Source of the DNA: Pseudomonas capeferrum
GTDB taxonomy: Bacteria; Pseudomonadota; Gammaproteobacteria; Pseudomonadales; Pseudomonadaceae
Assembly: GCF_013523055.1 (NCBI RefSeq)
Contig: NZ_JAAMQM010000032.1
Span: 1-54,096 of the forward strand
Length of the DNA stretch: 54,096 bases
Direction of reading: 5' to 3'
The stretch's first letter is position 1. Each line of letters starts with the position of its first letter. This document shows positions 16,450 to 25,256 of the stretch, in pieces. A program made the translations under genes and the position numbers. Below the pieces are notes generated by a model that saw nothing but the letters and a program-made list of their open reading frames with translations, had not been told where the DNA came from and did not search any database.

Positions 16450-17136
16450 ATGTTCATCCTCAGCCGCCTCGACAGCGTGCCGCCTGAATCCTTCCAGAAC
16501 CAGATCCGTCAGTTGGTGATCGACCATGTCAGCGAGCTGAGCAGCGTCGCCATCACCTCGGACAATCCCTTGTATCCGCTCTATCAGTACGGCGTGGGTC
16601 TTGAAGTGCATCGCTACCTGCAAGCCCTGAACGGCATGCAAGGGCTGGCGGTGGAACTGCTGCTGGCACTGGACGCCGATGCGCCGGATCAGCTCCAGGG
16701 TTTCGCGCTGTCACTGCCCGCCCAGGACGATGATCAGACCTGTGCCCTGGCCTTCCTCGCGGTCGCGCCGCAGTATCGCCGCCAAGGTATCGCTCGCGCC
16801 ATGCTCGCCGACGTGCGGGCCCGGCACCCGCGCGTCGAACTCGACAGCTTCGTCAGCCAGGTACCGTGGTTCGAGGCGATGGGCCTGCAGGTGGTAGCCG
16901 CCAAGGGACCACAAGTATTGCTGAGCAGCACGGGCCAGCCGAGCGGCGCGCTGATAGGACGTCTCGACATTGCGTCGATCTACCAGACGGTCGAAGTGCG
17001 GCAAATCCATGCCTATCTGCTCAAGCAGCACGGCGAAGAGGCCATGATCGAAGCGGAGAAACAGCGGGATCGACGGCTGGACCAACTGGCCTGGCAAGCC
17101 GAGGATTTCGTGCGCCAGCGTCGAACGGTCCATTGA
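16450..17136 (+). CDS. GNAT-family N-acetyltransferase
   Basis: A 228-residue protein with a GNAT core at about residues 45-150. The acetyl-CoA-binding motif A reads LAFLAVAPQYRRQGIARAML (about 98-117), with the Q/RxxGxG/A signature in YRRQGIA. A charged helical C-terminal extension (about 175-228) follows. It starts 60 bases after argC on the same strand, so co-transcription is possible. The substrate is unknown. Confidence 0.82.
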   Translation: MFILSRLDSVPPESFQNQIRQLVIDHVSELSSVAITSDNPLYPLYQYGVGLEVHRYLQALNGMQGLAVELLLALDADAPDQLQGFALSLPAQDDDQTCALAFLAVAPQYRRQGIARAMLADVRARHPRVELDSFVSQVPWFEAMGLQVVAAKGPQVLLSSTGQPSGALIGRLDIASIYQTVEVRQIHAYLLKQHGEEAMIEAEKQRDRRLDQLAWQAEDFVRQRRTVH

Positions 17137-17180
17137 CCAGGCGCGGATGCCGGTCGGGTGACCGGTATCCGGCAGCGCTG

Positions 17181-17936
17181 TCAGGCATGCACCCAGCGGC
17201 GATGAATGCCCCGCGCCACGGCATCGAGCATGAACCCGAGCACACCGATCAGCAGGACCATGGCCATCAGTTCCGAATAGGCCAGACGGTCGCGGGTGTC
17301 GAGGATGAAGTAGCCGAGGCCTTCGCTGACCCCGAGCATTTCGCATGGCACCAGGACGATCCAGAGGATGCCGATGGCCAGGCGCACGCCTGTCAGCACA
17401 TGGCCGATCACCCCGGGCAAAATGATCTTGCGCAGCGTCTCCCAGCGGGTGGCACTGAGGCTGCGCGACAGTTGCAGCCAGCGCGGGTCGAGCTGACGCA
17501 CACCCGCCGCCGTATTGAGCAGGATCGGCCAGAGCGCCGCGAAGGCCAGGAGGAAGTAGATGGGCTGATCGCCAACGCCCATCAGCATCACCACCACCGG
17601 CATCCACGACAACGGCGAGATCATCCGCAGGAACTGGAAAGCCGGCGTGGTGGCGGCCTCCAGGCGGCGATAGCTACCCACCAGCAGGCCCAGGGGTACG
17701 CCGATCAGCAGTGCCAGCAGCAAACCGACCAGGATGCGCTTGAGGCTGACCCAGGCATGCCCGTAGACCTCGCCCTGCCCGAGCAGCTCGACCAGGCTGG
17801 CCAGGGTCGCCTCGGGCGAGAAGCGCTCTGCGAGACCTCCGGCCTCGCCGAACAGGCGCACGCCCAGCCACCACAGCAGCAGCAACCCGAGCAGACCGAT
17901 CAGGCCCAGCCCCCCATGAACGATATGCCGACGCAT
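17181..17936 (-). CDS. ABC importer permease, NitT/TauT type
   Basis: A 251-residue inner-membrane protein with about six transmembrane helices. The cytoplasmic EAA loop is SLSATRWETLRKIILPGVIG (about residues 150-169), matching SsuC/TauC/NrtB-type permeases. Its ATG shares one base with the stop of the substrate-binding gene upstream (TGATG), so translation is coupled. Together with the next two genes it forms a complete importer for an organic sulfur or nitrogen compound; the substrate is not clear. Confidence 0.88.
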   Translation of the reverse strand: MRRHIVHGGLGLIGLLGLLLLWWLGVRLFGEAGGLAERFSPEATLASLVELLGQGEVYGHAWVSLKRILVGLLLALLIGVPLGLLVGSYRRLEAATTPAFQFLRMISPLSWMPVVVMLMGVGDQPIYFLLAFAALWPILLNTAAGVRQLDPRWLQLSRSLSATRWETLRKIILPGVIGHVLTGVRLAIGILWIVLVPCEMLGVSEGLGYFILDTRDRLAYSELMAMVLLIGVLGFMLDAVARGIHRRWVHA

Positions 17937-19141
17937 CAGACCGCGAACTCCTCACGACGCTCATAGCTGTCCGCCAGGCCGAACGCCGACAGCCCTCCCG
18001 CCGCCTCGATGCTGTTGCGCACGAAACGATCGTCGACCAGGTCACGCGCGACGTGGGCCGGATCGAGCGCGGCGAGAAAGCTCTTGTCGCCTTCGATCAG
18101 GGTGTCCTTCAAGCGGCGCACCAGCTCCTCGGTATAGCTGGGGAACGGGTACGGCTGGAAGTCGATGCGCTGCTCGTCCCATTGCCGATGGCGGATGGCG
18201 CCGCTCTGCACGTAGGCATCGCGGTCCCCCGGCGCCGGCGCCAGGACCTTGCTCAAGACCTGGGGAGTATGCGGGGTGTACCGGTTCGGACCCGCCTTGG
18301 ACAACAGCGCCGCGGCTTCCGCGCGGTGGTCGCGGGTCCATAGCTGGGCCTTGACGATGGCGTTGACGACCTTCTGCGACCATTCGGGACGATTGTCGAG
18401 ATCGTGCTCGTGCATGAACACCACGCAGCACGCATGGTTGCGCCAGACGTCACCGGTGAAGCGCTGCACGCGCCCGACCTTGAGGTCTTCGGCCAGTGCA
18501 TTGAAGGGTTCGGCGACGATGTAGCCGGCGATGCGCTTGCTGGCCAGGGCCGGTGGCATATCCGAAGGAGGCAGCACCAGCAGGTTGACCTCGTTGGCCG
18601 CCACGGCCGCGTTGGCCGGCCTGGACACCGGCTGCAGGCCCTTGTCGCGGAACATCTGCTGCACGACCACGTTGTGGATCGAATACCAGAACGGAATGGC
18701 AACGGTCTTGCCGCCCAGTTGCGTGATATCCGTGATGTCCGACGCCACGGTCAGGCCGGAGCCGCCGACATGGTTCCAGGCCACTACCTTGGCCGGGACC
18801 TTGCTGCCGTAGCGAGCCCAGACCGTCATTGGCGAGAGCAGGTGAATGACGTTGACCTGTCCGGAAATGAACGCCTCCACCACTTGCGCCCAACTGCGCA
18901 GCATGACTGGCCGCTCGGCCTTGATGCCCTCGGCCTCGAACAGGCCATTGTTATGCGCCACCAGCAAGGGCGCGGCATCGGTGATCGGCAGGTAGCCGAT
19001 GCGTACCGGCGCGTCCGGCTCGGCGGCGGCGCGAGCCTGCAGGCTGCTCAACAGCGGCACGGCACCCGCGGCGGTGAGCATGGCGCCGAGCTTGAGGAAA
19101 TCGCGACGCGATGAAGAAGAACAGCAGTCATCCATGCACAT
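17936..19141 (-). CDS. ABC importer substrate-binding protein with Tat signal (NrtA/TauA-like)
   Basis: A 401-residue exported binding protein. The N-terminus has the twin-arginine motif SRRDFLKLG (residues 11-19), a hydrophobic stretch and an AxA site (QARA, about residue 38). The mature domain starts VRIGYLPITDAAPLLVAHNNGLF, the pattern of NrtA/CmpA/TauA-type proteins. The first residues MCMDDCC are unusual for their Cys content. Start at 19141 is supported by CGGAG eight bases before it; the gene overlaps the ATPase gene by 14 bases. Ligand unknown; nitrate-like, sulfonate-like and pyrimidine-like ligands are all bound by relatives. Confidence 0.87.
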   Translation of the reverse strand: MCMDDCCSSSSRRDFLKLGAMLTAAGAVPLLSSLQARAAAEPDAPVRIGYLPITDAAPLLVAHNNGLFEAEGIKAERPVMLRSWAQVVEAFISGQVNVIHLLSPMTVWARYGSKVPAKVVAWNHVGGSGLTVASDITDITQLGGKTVAIPFWYSIHNVVVQQMFRDKGLQPVSRPANAAVAANEVNLLVLPPSDMPPALASKRIAGYIVAEPFNALAEDLKVGRVQRFTGDVWRNHACCVVFMHEHDLDNRPEWSQKVVNAIVKAQLWTRDHRAEAAALLSKAGPNRYTPHTPQVLSKVLAPAPGDRDAYVQSGAIRHRQWDEQRIDFQPYPFPSYTEELVRRLKDTLIEGDKSFLAALDPAHVARDLVDDRFVRNSIEAAGGLSAFGLADSYERREEFAV

Positions 19142-19961
19142 GGACAGTCTCCGATGACAACGACAAGGAAGTAGGCGTAGAGCCAGGGTCGGCGGGACGG
19201 CTCGCCCGCCGCAGGGTTTTCAGGATTTCGACGCGCAGCGCCCCGAGCTCCTCGATCCGCTGGGCACGAGGCTGTGGCAGGTCGATATGCCATTGCCCGA
19301 GGGTGTGCGCCGGATGGCCACCCAGTAACAGCACCCGGTCCGACAGCAGCAGCGCTTCGTCGATATCGTGGGTGATCAGCACCGCCGCGGTACCGTGGGT
19401 CTCGATCAGCTGCAGCAGCAACTGCTGCATGTCCGCACGAGTCACCTCGTCCAATGCTCCGAAAGGCTCGTCGAGCAGCAACACCTCGGGCTGGCGCGCC
19501 AGGCAGCGGGCAAGCGCGGTGCGCTGCGCCATGCCACCGGAAAGTTGCGCGGGGTAGCGCTGGCGCGCATCGGCCAGGCCGACGGCATCGATGGCGTGAT
19601 CGACCCGTGCCTTGCGCTCGGCGGCGGGCAGCCTGGGCTGGCGCGCGAAATCGAGGCCGAACGCAACGTTCTTCTCCAGGCTGAGCCAAGGCAGCAGGCT
19701 CGGGTCCTGGAAGGCGACCGCCAGGCGTGGGTGCGGACCGTTCAGCGCCTCCCCGTGCAGCATCACGCTGCCGGCTCGTGCCGTTTGCAGCCCGGCCAGC
19801 ACGCGCAGCAAGCTGGACTTGCCGACACCACTGGGGCCAAGGATGCTGACGACTTCTCCGGCGGCAAGCTTCAGGTCGAAGTGCTCCAGCACCTGCTGCC
19901 AGCCCCCCTGGCGCGCGTAGCCCAGACTGATCTGCCGGGCCTCGAGTACCTCGGCGCTCAT
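19128..19961 (-). CDS. ABC importer ATPase, NitT/TauT type
   Basis: A 277-residue cytoplasmic ATPase: Walker A GPSGVGKSS (residues 43-51), Q-loop AVAFQDPSLLPW, signature LSGGMAQRTALAR (about 139), Walker B VLLLDEPFGALD (about 160) and H-loop ITHDIDEA (about 195). This set matches SsuB/TauB ATPases. Its ATG overlaps the stop of the upstream acyl-CoA-dehydrogenase-like gene by four bases (ATGA), so enzyme and transporter are made together, which points to uptake of the enzyme's substrate. Confidence 0.9.
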   Translation of the reverse strand: MSAEVLEARQISLGYARQGGWQQVLEHFDLKLAAGEVVSILGPSGVGKSSLLRVLAGLQTARAGSVMLHGEALNGPHPRLAVAFQDPSLLPWLSLEKNVAFGLDFARQPRLPAAERKARVDHAIDAVGLADARQRYPAQLSGGMAQRTALARCLARQPEVLLLDEPFGALDEVTRADMQQLLLQLIETHGTAAVLITHDIDEALLLSDRVLLLGGHPAHTLGQWHIDLPQPRAQRIEELGALRVEILKTLRRASRPADPGSTPTSLSLSSETVHVHG

Positions 19962-21022
19962 GCAGCAGCTGCCTGGCGGTGCAGTTCGGCACGCAGCTGG
20001 ACCAGGCTCGGCGTGACGATCGGCACGAACGCCGATTCGCGCCAGCGGCGAGCGAAGCCTTCGCCATAGGCGGTGAGGTAGGCCTTGCCGCCGCTGGCCT
20101 GCAACTCCATCTGCACCGCGTCGGCGGCACTTTCGGCCAAGGTGATGCGCAGCTTGAACAATGCCGCCGGCTGCTTGATGAAACGGCCATCCATCAAGCC
20201 ATGCTTGAGTTCGCGAACGGTATTCTCCAGGCGCTCACCAAGCACTTGACGCGCTTCCTCAAGGAACGAGGCCTGGCCTTGCAGGTGCCACTGCACTTCA
20301 TCCAGGGCGCGGCGGGCCAGACCGATGGCCAGGCCGCATTGCAAGCCCAGGAAGGCCGGACGCACCGAGGGAAGGAACTCACGAGCGTTTTCGTGCAGCA
20401 GCCATTCCCTGCCCAGCGCTACCTGATCGAAGGCCAGGGCGGCGGTGTTGCTCGATTGCAGACCCATCAATTGCAGGTCCTCGGAACGCTCCAGCCCAGG
20501 GCTGGTGGACGGAATCGCCATGATGAACGGTGAGCCACCCTCTTCGTGCTCGATAGCCGCCGCAACCACGAAACCGCTCTTGCGCAGGTTGGTTACCCAA
20601 TGCAGGCGGCCTTCGAGAGTCCAGCCGGTGTCTTCCGGTCGGCCCCGTATCTGCAGGGCCTCGATGCCGGAGAGGTACTTCATGGCATTGGACAGCCCGG
20701 TAGCACCCGCCAGCTCCCCGCACAGCAGGTCGGGCAGGAGCCGCTCACGCAGTGCCTGATTGGGACTTTGCAGCAGGTACTCGATGAATGCGCGCTGGCC
20801 CCAGCAGACAAAGGCGGCTGCCACCGAGTGGCTGGCAATGGCGGCAATGGCCTCGACCGCGTCGCCGACCTGGCCTCCCGAGCCGCCCAACTCGTAGTCG
20901 ATGCCGATGCGCAGCAGGCGTGATCGGGCGATTTGCGCCAGGACAAGGTGCGGGTCGCACTGGCCTTGGTCGATTGCCTCGGCATTGGCATCCAGCCATT
21001 GTCGAAATGCAGAATCAAGCAT
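19958..21022 (-). CDS. Acyl-CoA-dehydrogenase-fold flavoprotein
   Basis: A 354-residue protein of the acyl-CoA dehydrogenase superfamily. Features: GIDYELGGSGGQVGDAVEAI near residue 38, the FAD-binding ATGLSNAMKYLSG region (about 110) in the middle beta domain, and a C-terminal four-helix bundle (QASGGKAYL near 310). It is shorter than true acyl-CoA dehydrogenases (about 380) and lacks an obvious catalytic Glu context, which together with the transporter genes makes a DszC/SfnB-like monooxygenase or desulfurisation role an alternative. AAGGAG is seven bases before the ATG. Confidence 0.78.
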   Translation of the reverse strand: MLDSAFRQWLDANAEAIDQGQCDPHLVLAQIARSRLLRIGIDYELGGSGGQVGDAVEAIAAIASHSVAAAFVCWGQRAFIEYLLQSPNQALRERLLPDLLCGELAGATGLSNAMKYLSGIEALQIRGRPEDTGWTLEGRLHWVTNLRKSGFVVAAAIEHEEGGSPFIMAIPSTSPGLERSEDLQLMGLQSSNTAALAFDQVALGREWLLHENAREFLPSVRPAFLGLQCGLAIGLARRALDEVQWHLQGQASFLEEARQVLGERLENTVRELKHGLMDGRFIKQPAALFKLRITLAESAADAVQMELQASGGKAYLTAYGEGFARRWRESAFVPIVTPSLVQLRAELHRQAAAA

Positions 21023-21070
21023 GTTCCTACTCCTTAGAAAAACGCCGACAGAGCCGACACCAGGTGCCGA

Positions 21071-21628
21071 TCAGGTCGAAGGCTGCCAGCGGTACTTGCC
21101 CAGTTCGTCATTGAGTGGCGTTTGGGCGAATACATTAGCAAAGTTGCACAAGGTTGCCAGGCTCACGCCGAGAATCACTTCCAGCGCGTTGCCTTCACTG
21201 TACCCGGCCTCACGGAAGGCGCCGTAGGTGGCCTCACTGACGTCACCGCGGGTAGCGATCACTTGCCGGGTGAATTCGGCCAGGGCCTCGTAGCGTGCAT
21301 CCGGCAGCTCGCCACGCGCGCGAAGCGCGTCCACGACCTCCTGAGGCAGCTTGGCCTTGTTCAGGGCCACGGCGGTATGCCCGGCGACACAGAAATCACA
21401 GCCATGGCGGGTAGCTGCGATCAACTGGACTACCTCGCGGTCGGCCAGGCTCAGGTCGGACTTGCCGTTGAGCGCAGACACCGTGACATAGGTTTCCAAC
21501 GCGGCCGGCGCATTGGCCAGCACACCGAGCAGGTTGGGAATGAAGCCGGAATTCTTCTGGGCATTCTCCAGGAAGGGACGTGCTGCTTCCGGGGCGCTCT
21601 GGAGAGTGTGTAGAGTAACGCGCGACAT
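21071..21628 (-). CDS. Carboxymuconolactone-decarboxylase/AhpD-like protein
   Basis: A 185-residue protein with the AhpD-type redox motif in ATRHGCDFCVAGH (CxxC followed by His, about residues 75-87). Members act as peroxidases or thiol-disulfide catalysts. Start chosen at 21628 where AAGGAG stands eight bases upstream; an in-frame ATG nine codons earlier lacks this. It is 48 bases upstream of the flavoprotein gene on the same strand and diverges from the AraC regulator. A role in detoxifying peroxide from the flavoenzyme is inference. Confidence 0.85.
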   Translation of the reverse strand: MSRVTLHTLQSAPEAARPFLENAQKNSGFIPNLLGVLANAPAALETYVTVSALNGKSDLSLADREVVQLIAATRHGCDFCVAGHTAVALNKAKLPQEVVDALRARGELPDARYEALAEFTRQVIATRGDVSEATYGAFREAGYSEGNALEVILGVSLATLCNFANVFAQTPLNDELGKYRWQPST

Positions 21629-21729
21629 GGAGTGGACTCCTTGATGTGTGTTCATACAGTCTGTTGGTTATAAGAAGTACCATCCATATTCATCAGTCGT
21701 CATTCCTTGCTCGCGAGTCTTTCCATTAG

Positions 21730-22644
21730 ATGATTTCTGCCAGCCCCCTCGTTGATTGGTTATTAGCACGCCTGGACATGGACGCCAGCCTGTTCCACGT
21801 GGGGCGGTATTGCGGAGGGTGGCATGCCAGCACCGAAGGCATGGGCCGCGCCAGTTTTCATCTGGTGGTTCAAGGCAGTTGCTGGCTGCATGTCGATGGC
21901 CACCCAGACGCGATATGTCTGGAAAGCGGTGACGCGGTGTTCCTGCTACGCGATCTGGGCTACCGCTTGTCCAGCGCCCAGGATCCGCTGGACGCCTGCG
22001 CCCAGCCACGACGGCCGATGGAGCCGCTGGAGGCGACGGCCAGTGATGGTGTCGGGCTGGTGTGCGGATTCTTCGATTTTCACTGCGGCCTGTCTTCGCT
22101 GATCGTCGAGGGGCTGGGCGACTGGATCATCCTGCGCGCGGGCGATCCGGCCGTCAGCGCGGCGCGGGCCTTGTTCGAACTGATCCTGGAAGAGTGCCGG
22201 CGAAGCCCTGCCCCTTCCCAGAACATGCTGGAACGGCTGACCCACCTGCTTTTCCTTTATGTCCTGCGTCAGCATGTGGGCGAGCAACCCGACCTGCGCG
22301 GGCTCATAGCGCTGGCCAGGCACGCTGCCTTCGCCCCGCTGCTGGAGCGACTGATCGAGCAGCCGGATCAGCCCTGGACGCTTGAGAGCATGGCGGCCTG
22401 TACCGGCGTTTCGCGCTCGGCCTTCTTCAAGCGCTTCAACGAGACCGCCGGCCTGTCTCCTGGCCAGGTCTTGCTGGCCGTGCGCATGCGCCATGCCTGC
22501 CAATTGCTGCGCGCCGGTACTACGGTGGAGCGCGCGGGCGCGGCGGCGGGGTATCAGTCGGTGGCGGCCTTCACCCGGGCGTTTGCCAAGGCCGTCGGCG
22601 TACAGCCCGGTGCCTACAGAAAAGCGATGGCACCACACGCCTAG
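21730..22644 (+). CDS. AraC-family transcriptional regulator with cupin sensor
   Basis: A 304-residue regulator. The N-terminal half is a cupin-like sensor (SFHLVVQGSCWLHVDG, residues 39-54; LESGDAVFLLRD). The C-terminal half carries two AraC helix-turn-helices (WTLESMAACTGVSRSAFFKRF at about 216 and ERAGAAAGYQSVAAFTRAFA at about 263). It diverges from the AhpD-like gene across about 100 bases, so it probably controls the flavoprotein-transporter operon, though the effector is unknown. Confidence 0.87.
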   Translation: MISASPLVDWLLARLDMDASLFHVGRYCGGWHASTEGMGRASFHLVVQGSCWLHVDGHPDAICLESGDAVFLLRDLGYRLSSAQDPLDACAQPRRPMEPLEATASDGVGLVCGFFDFHCGLSSLIVEGLGDWIILRAGDPAVSAARALFELILEECRRSPAPSQNMLERLTHLLFLYVLRQHVGEQPDLRGLIALARHAAFAPLLERLIEQPDQPWTLESMAACTGVSRSAFFKRFNETAGLSPGQVLLAVRMRHACQLLRAGTTVERAGAAAGYQSVAAFTRAFAKAVGVQPGAYRKAMAPHA

Positions 22645-22860
22645 CGAAAACCGTTCCGAGCGAGGCAGACCGTCTTGCGCGCAAGAACGACGCGGACACA
22701 TGGGACGACTGGCGAGCCGTGATGTCAACATGGCATCATCCTGAAAAAAGGGTGAGGACTACACACAAACCGCAGCGCATCGAGATGCCTGGCGCCGTAT
22801 CGGCACCGTCCATACCATCCATGCACTTGGCGCCTGCATGTCTTCGTCAAGGAATATTCC

Positions 22861-24486
22861 ATGCAGTTACGGAACATGAAGATCGGCAAACGTGCGGCTA
22901 GCGTATTCACGCTGCTAGGGGGGCTGGTGCTGGTCATGGGTCTGCTTTCACTGTTCGAGACACGCAAGATGGACAGTGCGACGGACGAGATTCGTGTCAC
23001 CTGGATGCCGGCGGTCATCGCGCTGGGGGACATCAGCGGCAATCTCGGGCGGGCACGCGCATTGACCCTGCGCAGCGTGGTCGTCGATGACCCAGACGAA
23101 CGGGCAAGCAGCCTTTCGGCGGTCGAGAAGCTCAGCCAGCAATTGCAGGCCGATCTACAGGCTTATCAGGACACCATCATCGCGGCCGATGATCGCGCGT
23201 TGTTCGAGCGCTTCACCGCTGCCCGGCAACGCTACCTAGACCTGCAGCAACGGGTGCTTGCCGATGCCGCCGCCGGCAGACTCGACGAGGCCAAGCGCCA
23301 GATCGCCGGCCCGCTGACGGAACATGCCGATGCCATGGTGACGGCCCTGAACGCGCTGATCGCCTACAACAGCCAAGGTGCGCAGGCGGCGTCGCAGCGC
23401 AGCAGCGACGTGGCGGACGAATCCTTCCTGATCATGATCGTCGCCCTGCTGGTGATCGTGGCCGTCCTTGCCGCCATCGCCACCCTGCTCACCCGCAGCA
23501 TCGTCATTCCCCTGGCGGATGCCGTGGCAGTGGCCGAGCGCGTGGCGACCGGCGATCTGACCCGGGACATCTCGGTCGTAGGCCGTGACGAACCGGCCGC
23601 GTTGCTGAGCGCGCTGGCCGCCATGCAGCAAAGCTTGCGCGATACCCTGCGCAGGATCTCTGCCTCTTCCGACCAGCTGGCGTCCGCCTCGGAAGAACTG
23701 CACACGGTGACCGAAGACACCAGTCGCGGCCTGCATCAGCAAAGCGCGGAAATCGACCAGGCCGCCACGGCGGTCAACCAGATGACCGCCGCCGTGGAGG
23801 AAGTTGCCAACAACGCCGTCAGCACCGCCGACGCCTCCAAGGGCGCCGATCAGACCACCCAGGACGGCCGCCAGCAGGTCAACCTGGCCTTGGCGTCGAT
23901 CCAGCACCTGGTCGATGATGTCACCGGTACCTCCCAGGAAATCGAGCAGCTGGCCAACAGCGCCAGCGAGATCAGCCGCGTGCTTGACGTGATCGGCAGC
24001 ATCGCCGGGCAGACCAATCTATTGGCGCTCAACGCCGCCATCGAAGCCGCTCGCGCGGGGGAAGCCGGACGCGGTTTTGCCGTGGTGGCCGACGAAGTTC
24101 GCGCGCTGGCCCACCGCACCCAGCAATCCACGCAAGAGATCGAGCAGATGGTCACCGGTATCCAGTCCGGCACCGAACGCGCGGTCAGCGCCATGCACAG
24201 CAGCCAGGGCCGCGCCAACGGCACGCTGGAAGTGGCGCAGGCCGCGGGGCACGCTCTGGAAGTCATCGCCGGGGCGATTGCCTCGATCAACCAGCGCAAC
24301 CTGGTGATCGCCAGTGCGTCGGAGCAGCAGGCTCAGGTCGCTCGTGAGGTGGACCGCAACCTGGTGAATATCCGGGACCTGGCCATGCAGACCTCGGCCG
24401 GTGCCCACCAGACCAGCGCCGCGGCCCAGGATCTGTCGCGCCTGGCGGTGGATTTGAACGGGATGGTGGCGCAGTTCAAGGTTTGA
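22861..24486 (+). CDS. Methyl-accepting chemotaxis protein with 4HB sensor
   Basis: A 541-residue chemoreceptor. Order: cytoplasmic start, TM1 (about 15-33), periplasmic four-helix-bundle sensor (about 34-187), TM2 (ESFLIMIVALLVIVAVLAAI, about 188-210), HAMP (about 212-265) and a long coiled-coil signalling domain with the hairpin tip LLALNAAIEAARAGEAGRGF (about 382-401) where CheA and CheW dock. AAGGAA is seven bases before the ATG. The C-terminus has no CheR-binding pentapeptide. The ligand is not evident; 4HB receptors often sense small organic acids or amino acids. Confidence 0.92.
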   Translation: MQLRNMKIGKRAASVFTLLGGLVLVMGLLSLFETRKMDSATDEIRVTWMPAVIALGDISGNLGRARALTLRSVVVDDPDERASSLSAVEKLSQQLQADLQAYQDTIIAADDRALFERFTAARQRYLDLQQRVLADAAAGRLDEAKRQIAGPLTEHADAMVTALNALIAYNSQGAQAASQRSSDVADESFLIMIVALLVIVAVLAAIATLLTRSIVIPLADAVAVAERVATGDLTRDISVVGRDEPAALLSALAAMQQSLRDTLRRISASSDQLASASEELHTVTEDTSRGLHQQSAEIDQAATAVNQMTAAVEEVANNAVSTADASKGADQTTQDGRQQVNLALASIQHLVDDVTGTSQEIEQLANSASEISRVLDVIGSIAGQTNLLALNAAIEAARAGEAGRGFAVVADEVRALAHRTQQSTQEIEQMVTGIQSGTERAVSAMHSSQGRANGTLEVAQAAGHALEVIAGAIASINQRNLVIASASEQQAQVAREVDRNLVNIRDLAMQTSAGAHQTSAAAQDLSRLAVDLNGMVAQFKV

Positions 24487-24539
24487 TGGAGGGCGCTTGG
24501 AGTGAATTGCTCGAGAGCGTGCCATGGCCGCTCGGTGCA

Positions 24540-24905
24540 GGCCGTGGAATTTTCAGCGCCTTGAGATCAAGCGCCGCCCGCGCGGCGTTTCGCGGGGTGC
24601 AGGCCGTGGAATTTTCAGCGCTCTTGAGATCGAGCGCCGCCCGCGCGGCGCTTCGCGGGGGGCAGGCCGTGGAATTTTCAGCGCCCTTGAGATCGAGCGC
24701 CGCCCGCGCGGCGCTTCGCGGGGTGCCTGTCATGGCACTTTCAGCGCCCTTGAGATCGAGCGCCGCCCGCGCGGCGCTTCGCGGGGTGCCTGTCATGGCA
24801 CTTTCAGCGCTCTTGAGATCGAGCGCCGCCCGCGCGGCGCTTCGCGGGGGGCCTGTCATGGCATTTTCAGCGTCCTTGAGATCGAGCGCCGCCCGCGCGG
24901 CGCTT
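24540..24905. repeat. Array of six 62-63-bp tandem repeats with strong hairpins
   Basis: Six direct copies start 62, then 63 bases apart (TTCAGCG at 24552, 24614, 24677, 24740, 24803, 24866). Each contains TTGAGATCGAGCGCCGC followed by CCGCGCGGCGCTTCGCGG, which can fold into an eight-base-pair GC stem AGCGCCGC/GCGGCGCT. The variable parts fall in two types: GCAGGCCGTGGAATTT in the first three copies and GCCTGTCATGGCA in the last three, so the array grew by block duplication. The period is a multiple of three, which leaves frames open on both strands; I do not regard it as coding. Confidence 0.93.
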
Positions 24906-25147
24906 CGCGAGTAAACTCGCTCCCACATTTGTTGCAACGCGCCATGGCCTGTGAGAGAGGGGTTGTCAGCCTTGGTGAAGGGCTGAAGATTGCATGAGGG
25001 CTCTTGCTGGCAACCTCAATATCAAGTCTTACAAACCAAGGCTAAGAGCTCGGTCTGTCAGGCCATGGCGCGTTGCAACAAATGTGGGAGCGAGTTTACT
25101 CGCGAAGCGCCGCGCGGGCGGCGCTCGATCTCAAGGGCACTGAAGAT
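24868..25147. repeat. 84-bp inverted repeat flanking a 110-bp spacer
   Basis: The last array unit plus its right flank (about 24868-24952, running through GAGTAAACTCGCTCCCACAT and TTGTTGCAACGCGCCATGG) recurs in inverted orientation at about 25063-25147 with two visible differences. The spacer has inner arms CAGCCTTGGT and ACCAAGGCT. The whole could fold into a very long hairpin. Confidence 0.88.
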
Positions 25148-25204
25148 CCAACGGCATGCCCCTAACGGCCATTACACACTCTCAAACCAACCTTTCGCTC
25201 GCTC

Positions 25205-25239
25205 AAAAAAAAGGGGCCATCGCATGGCCCCATTTTTTA
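25205..25239 (-). terminator. Bidirectional terminator after the NCS1 permease
   Basis: GGGGCCAT and ATGGCCCC pair around a CGC loop, with an A-run on the left and a T-run on the right, so it can stop transcription from both sides. It lies 18 bases after the permease stop on the minus strand. Confidence 0.92.
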
Positions 25240-25256
25240 TCGCGCAACCGCTGCCA

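Noticed and set aside
22673..22686. Palindrome TCTTGCGCGCAAGA after the AraC gene
   Set aside because: It is perfect but short, with no T-tract and no second copy, so neither terminator nor operator can be argued.
24483..24997. Open frames of about 140-157 codons on both strands with 21-residue repeats
   Set aside because: They exist because the 63-bp repeat period is a multiple of three. Several frames are open at once, composition is Ala/Arg-rich, there is no ribosome-binding site, and the DNA is a hairpin array.
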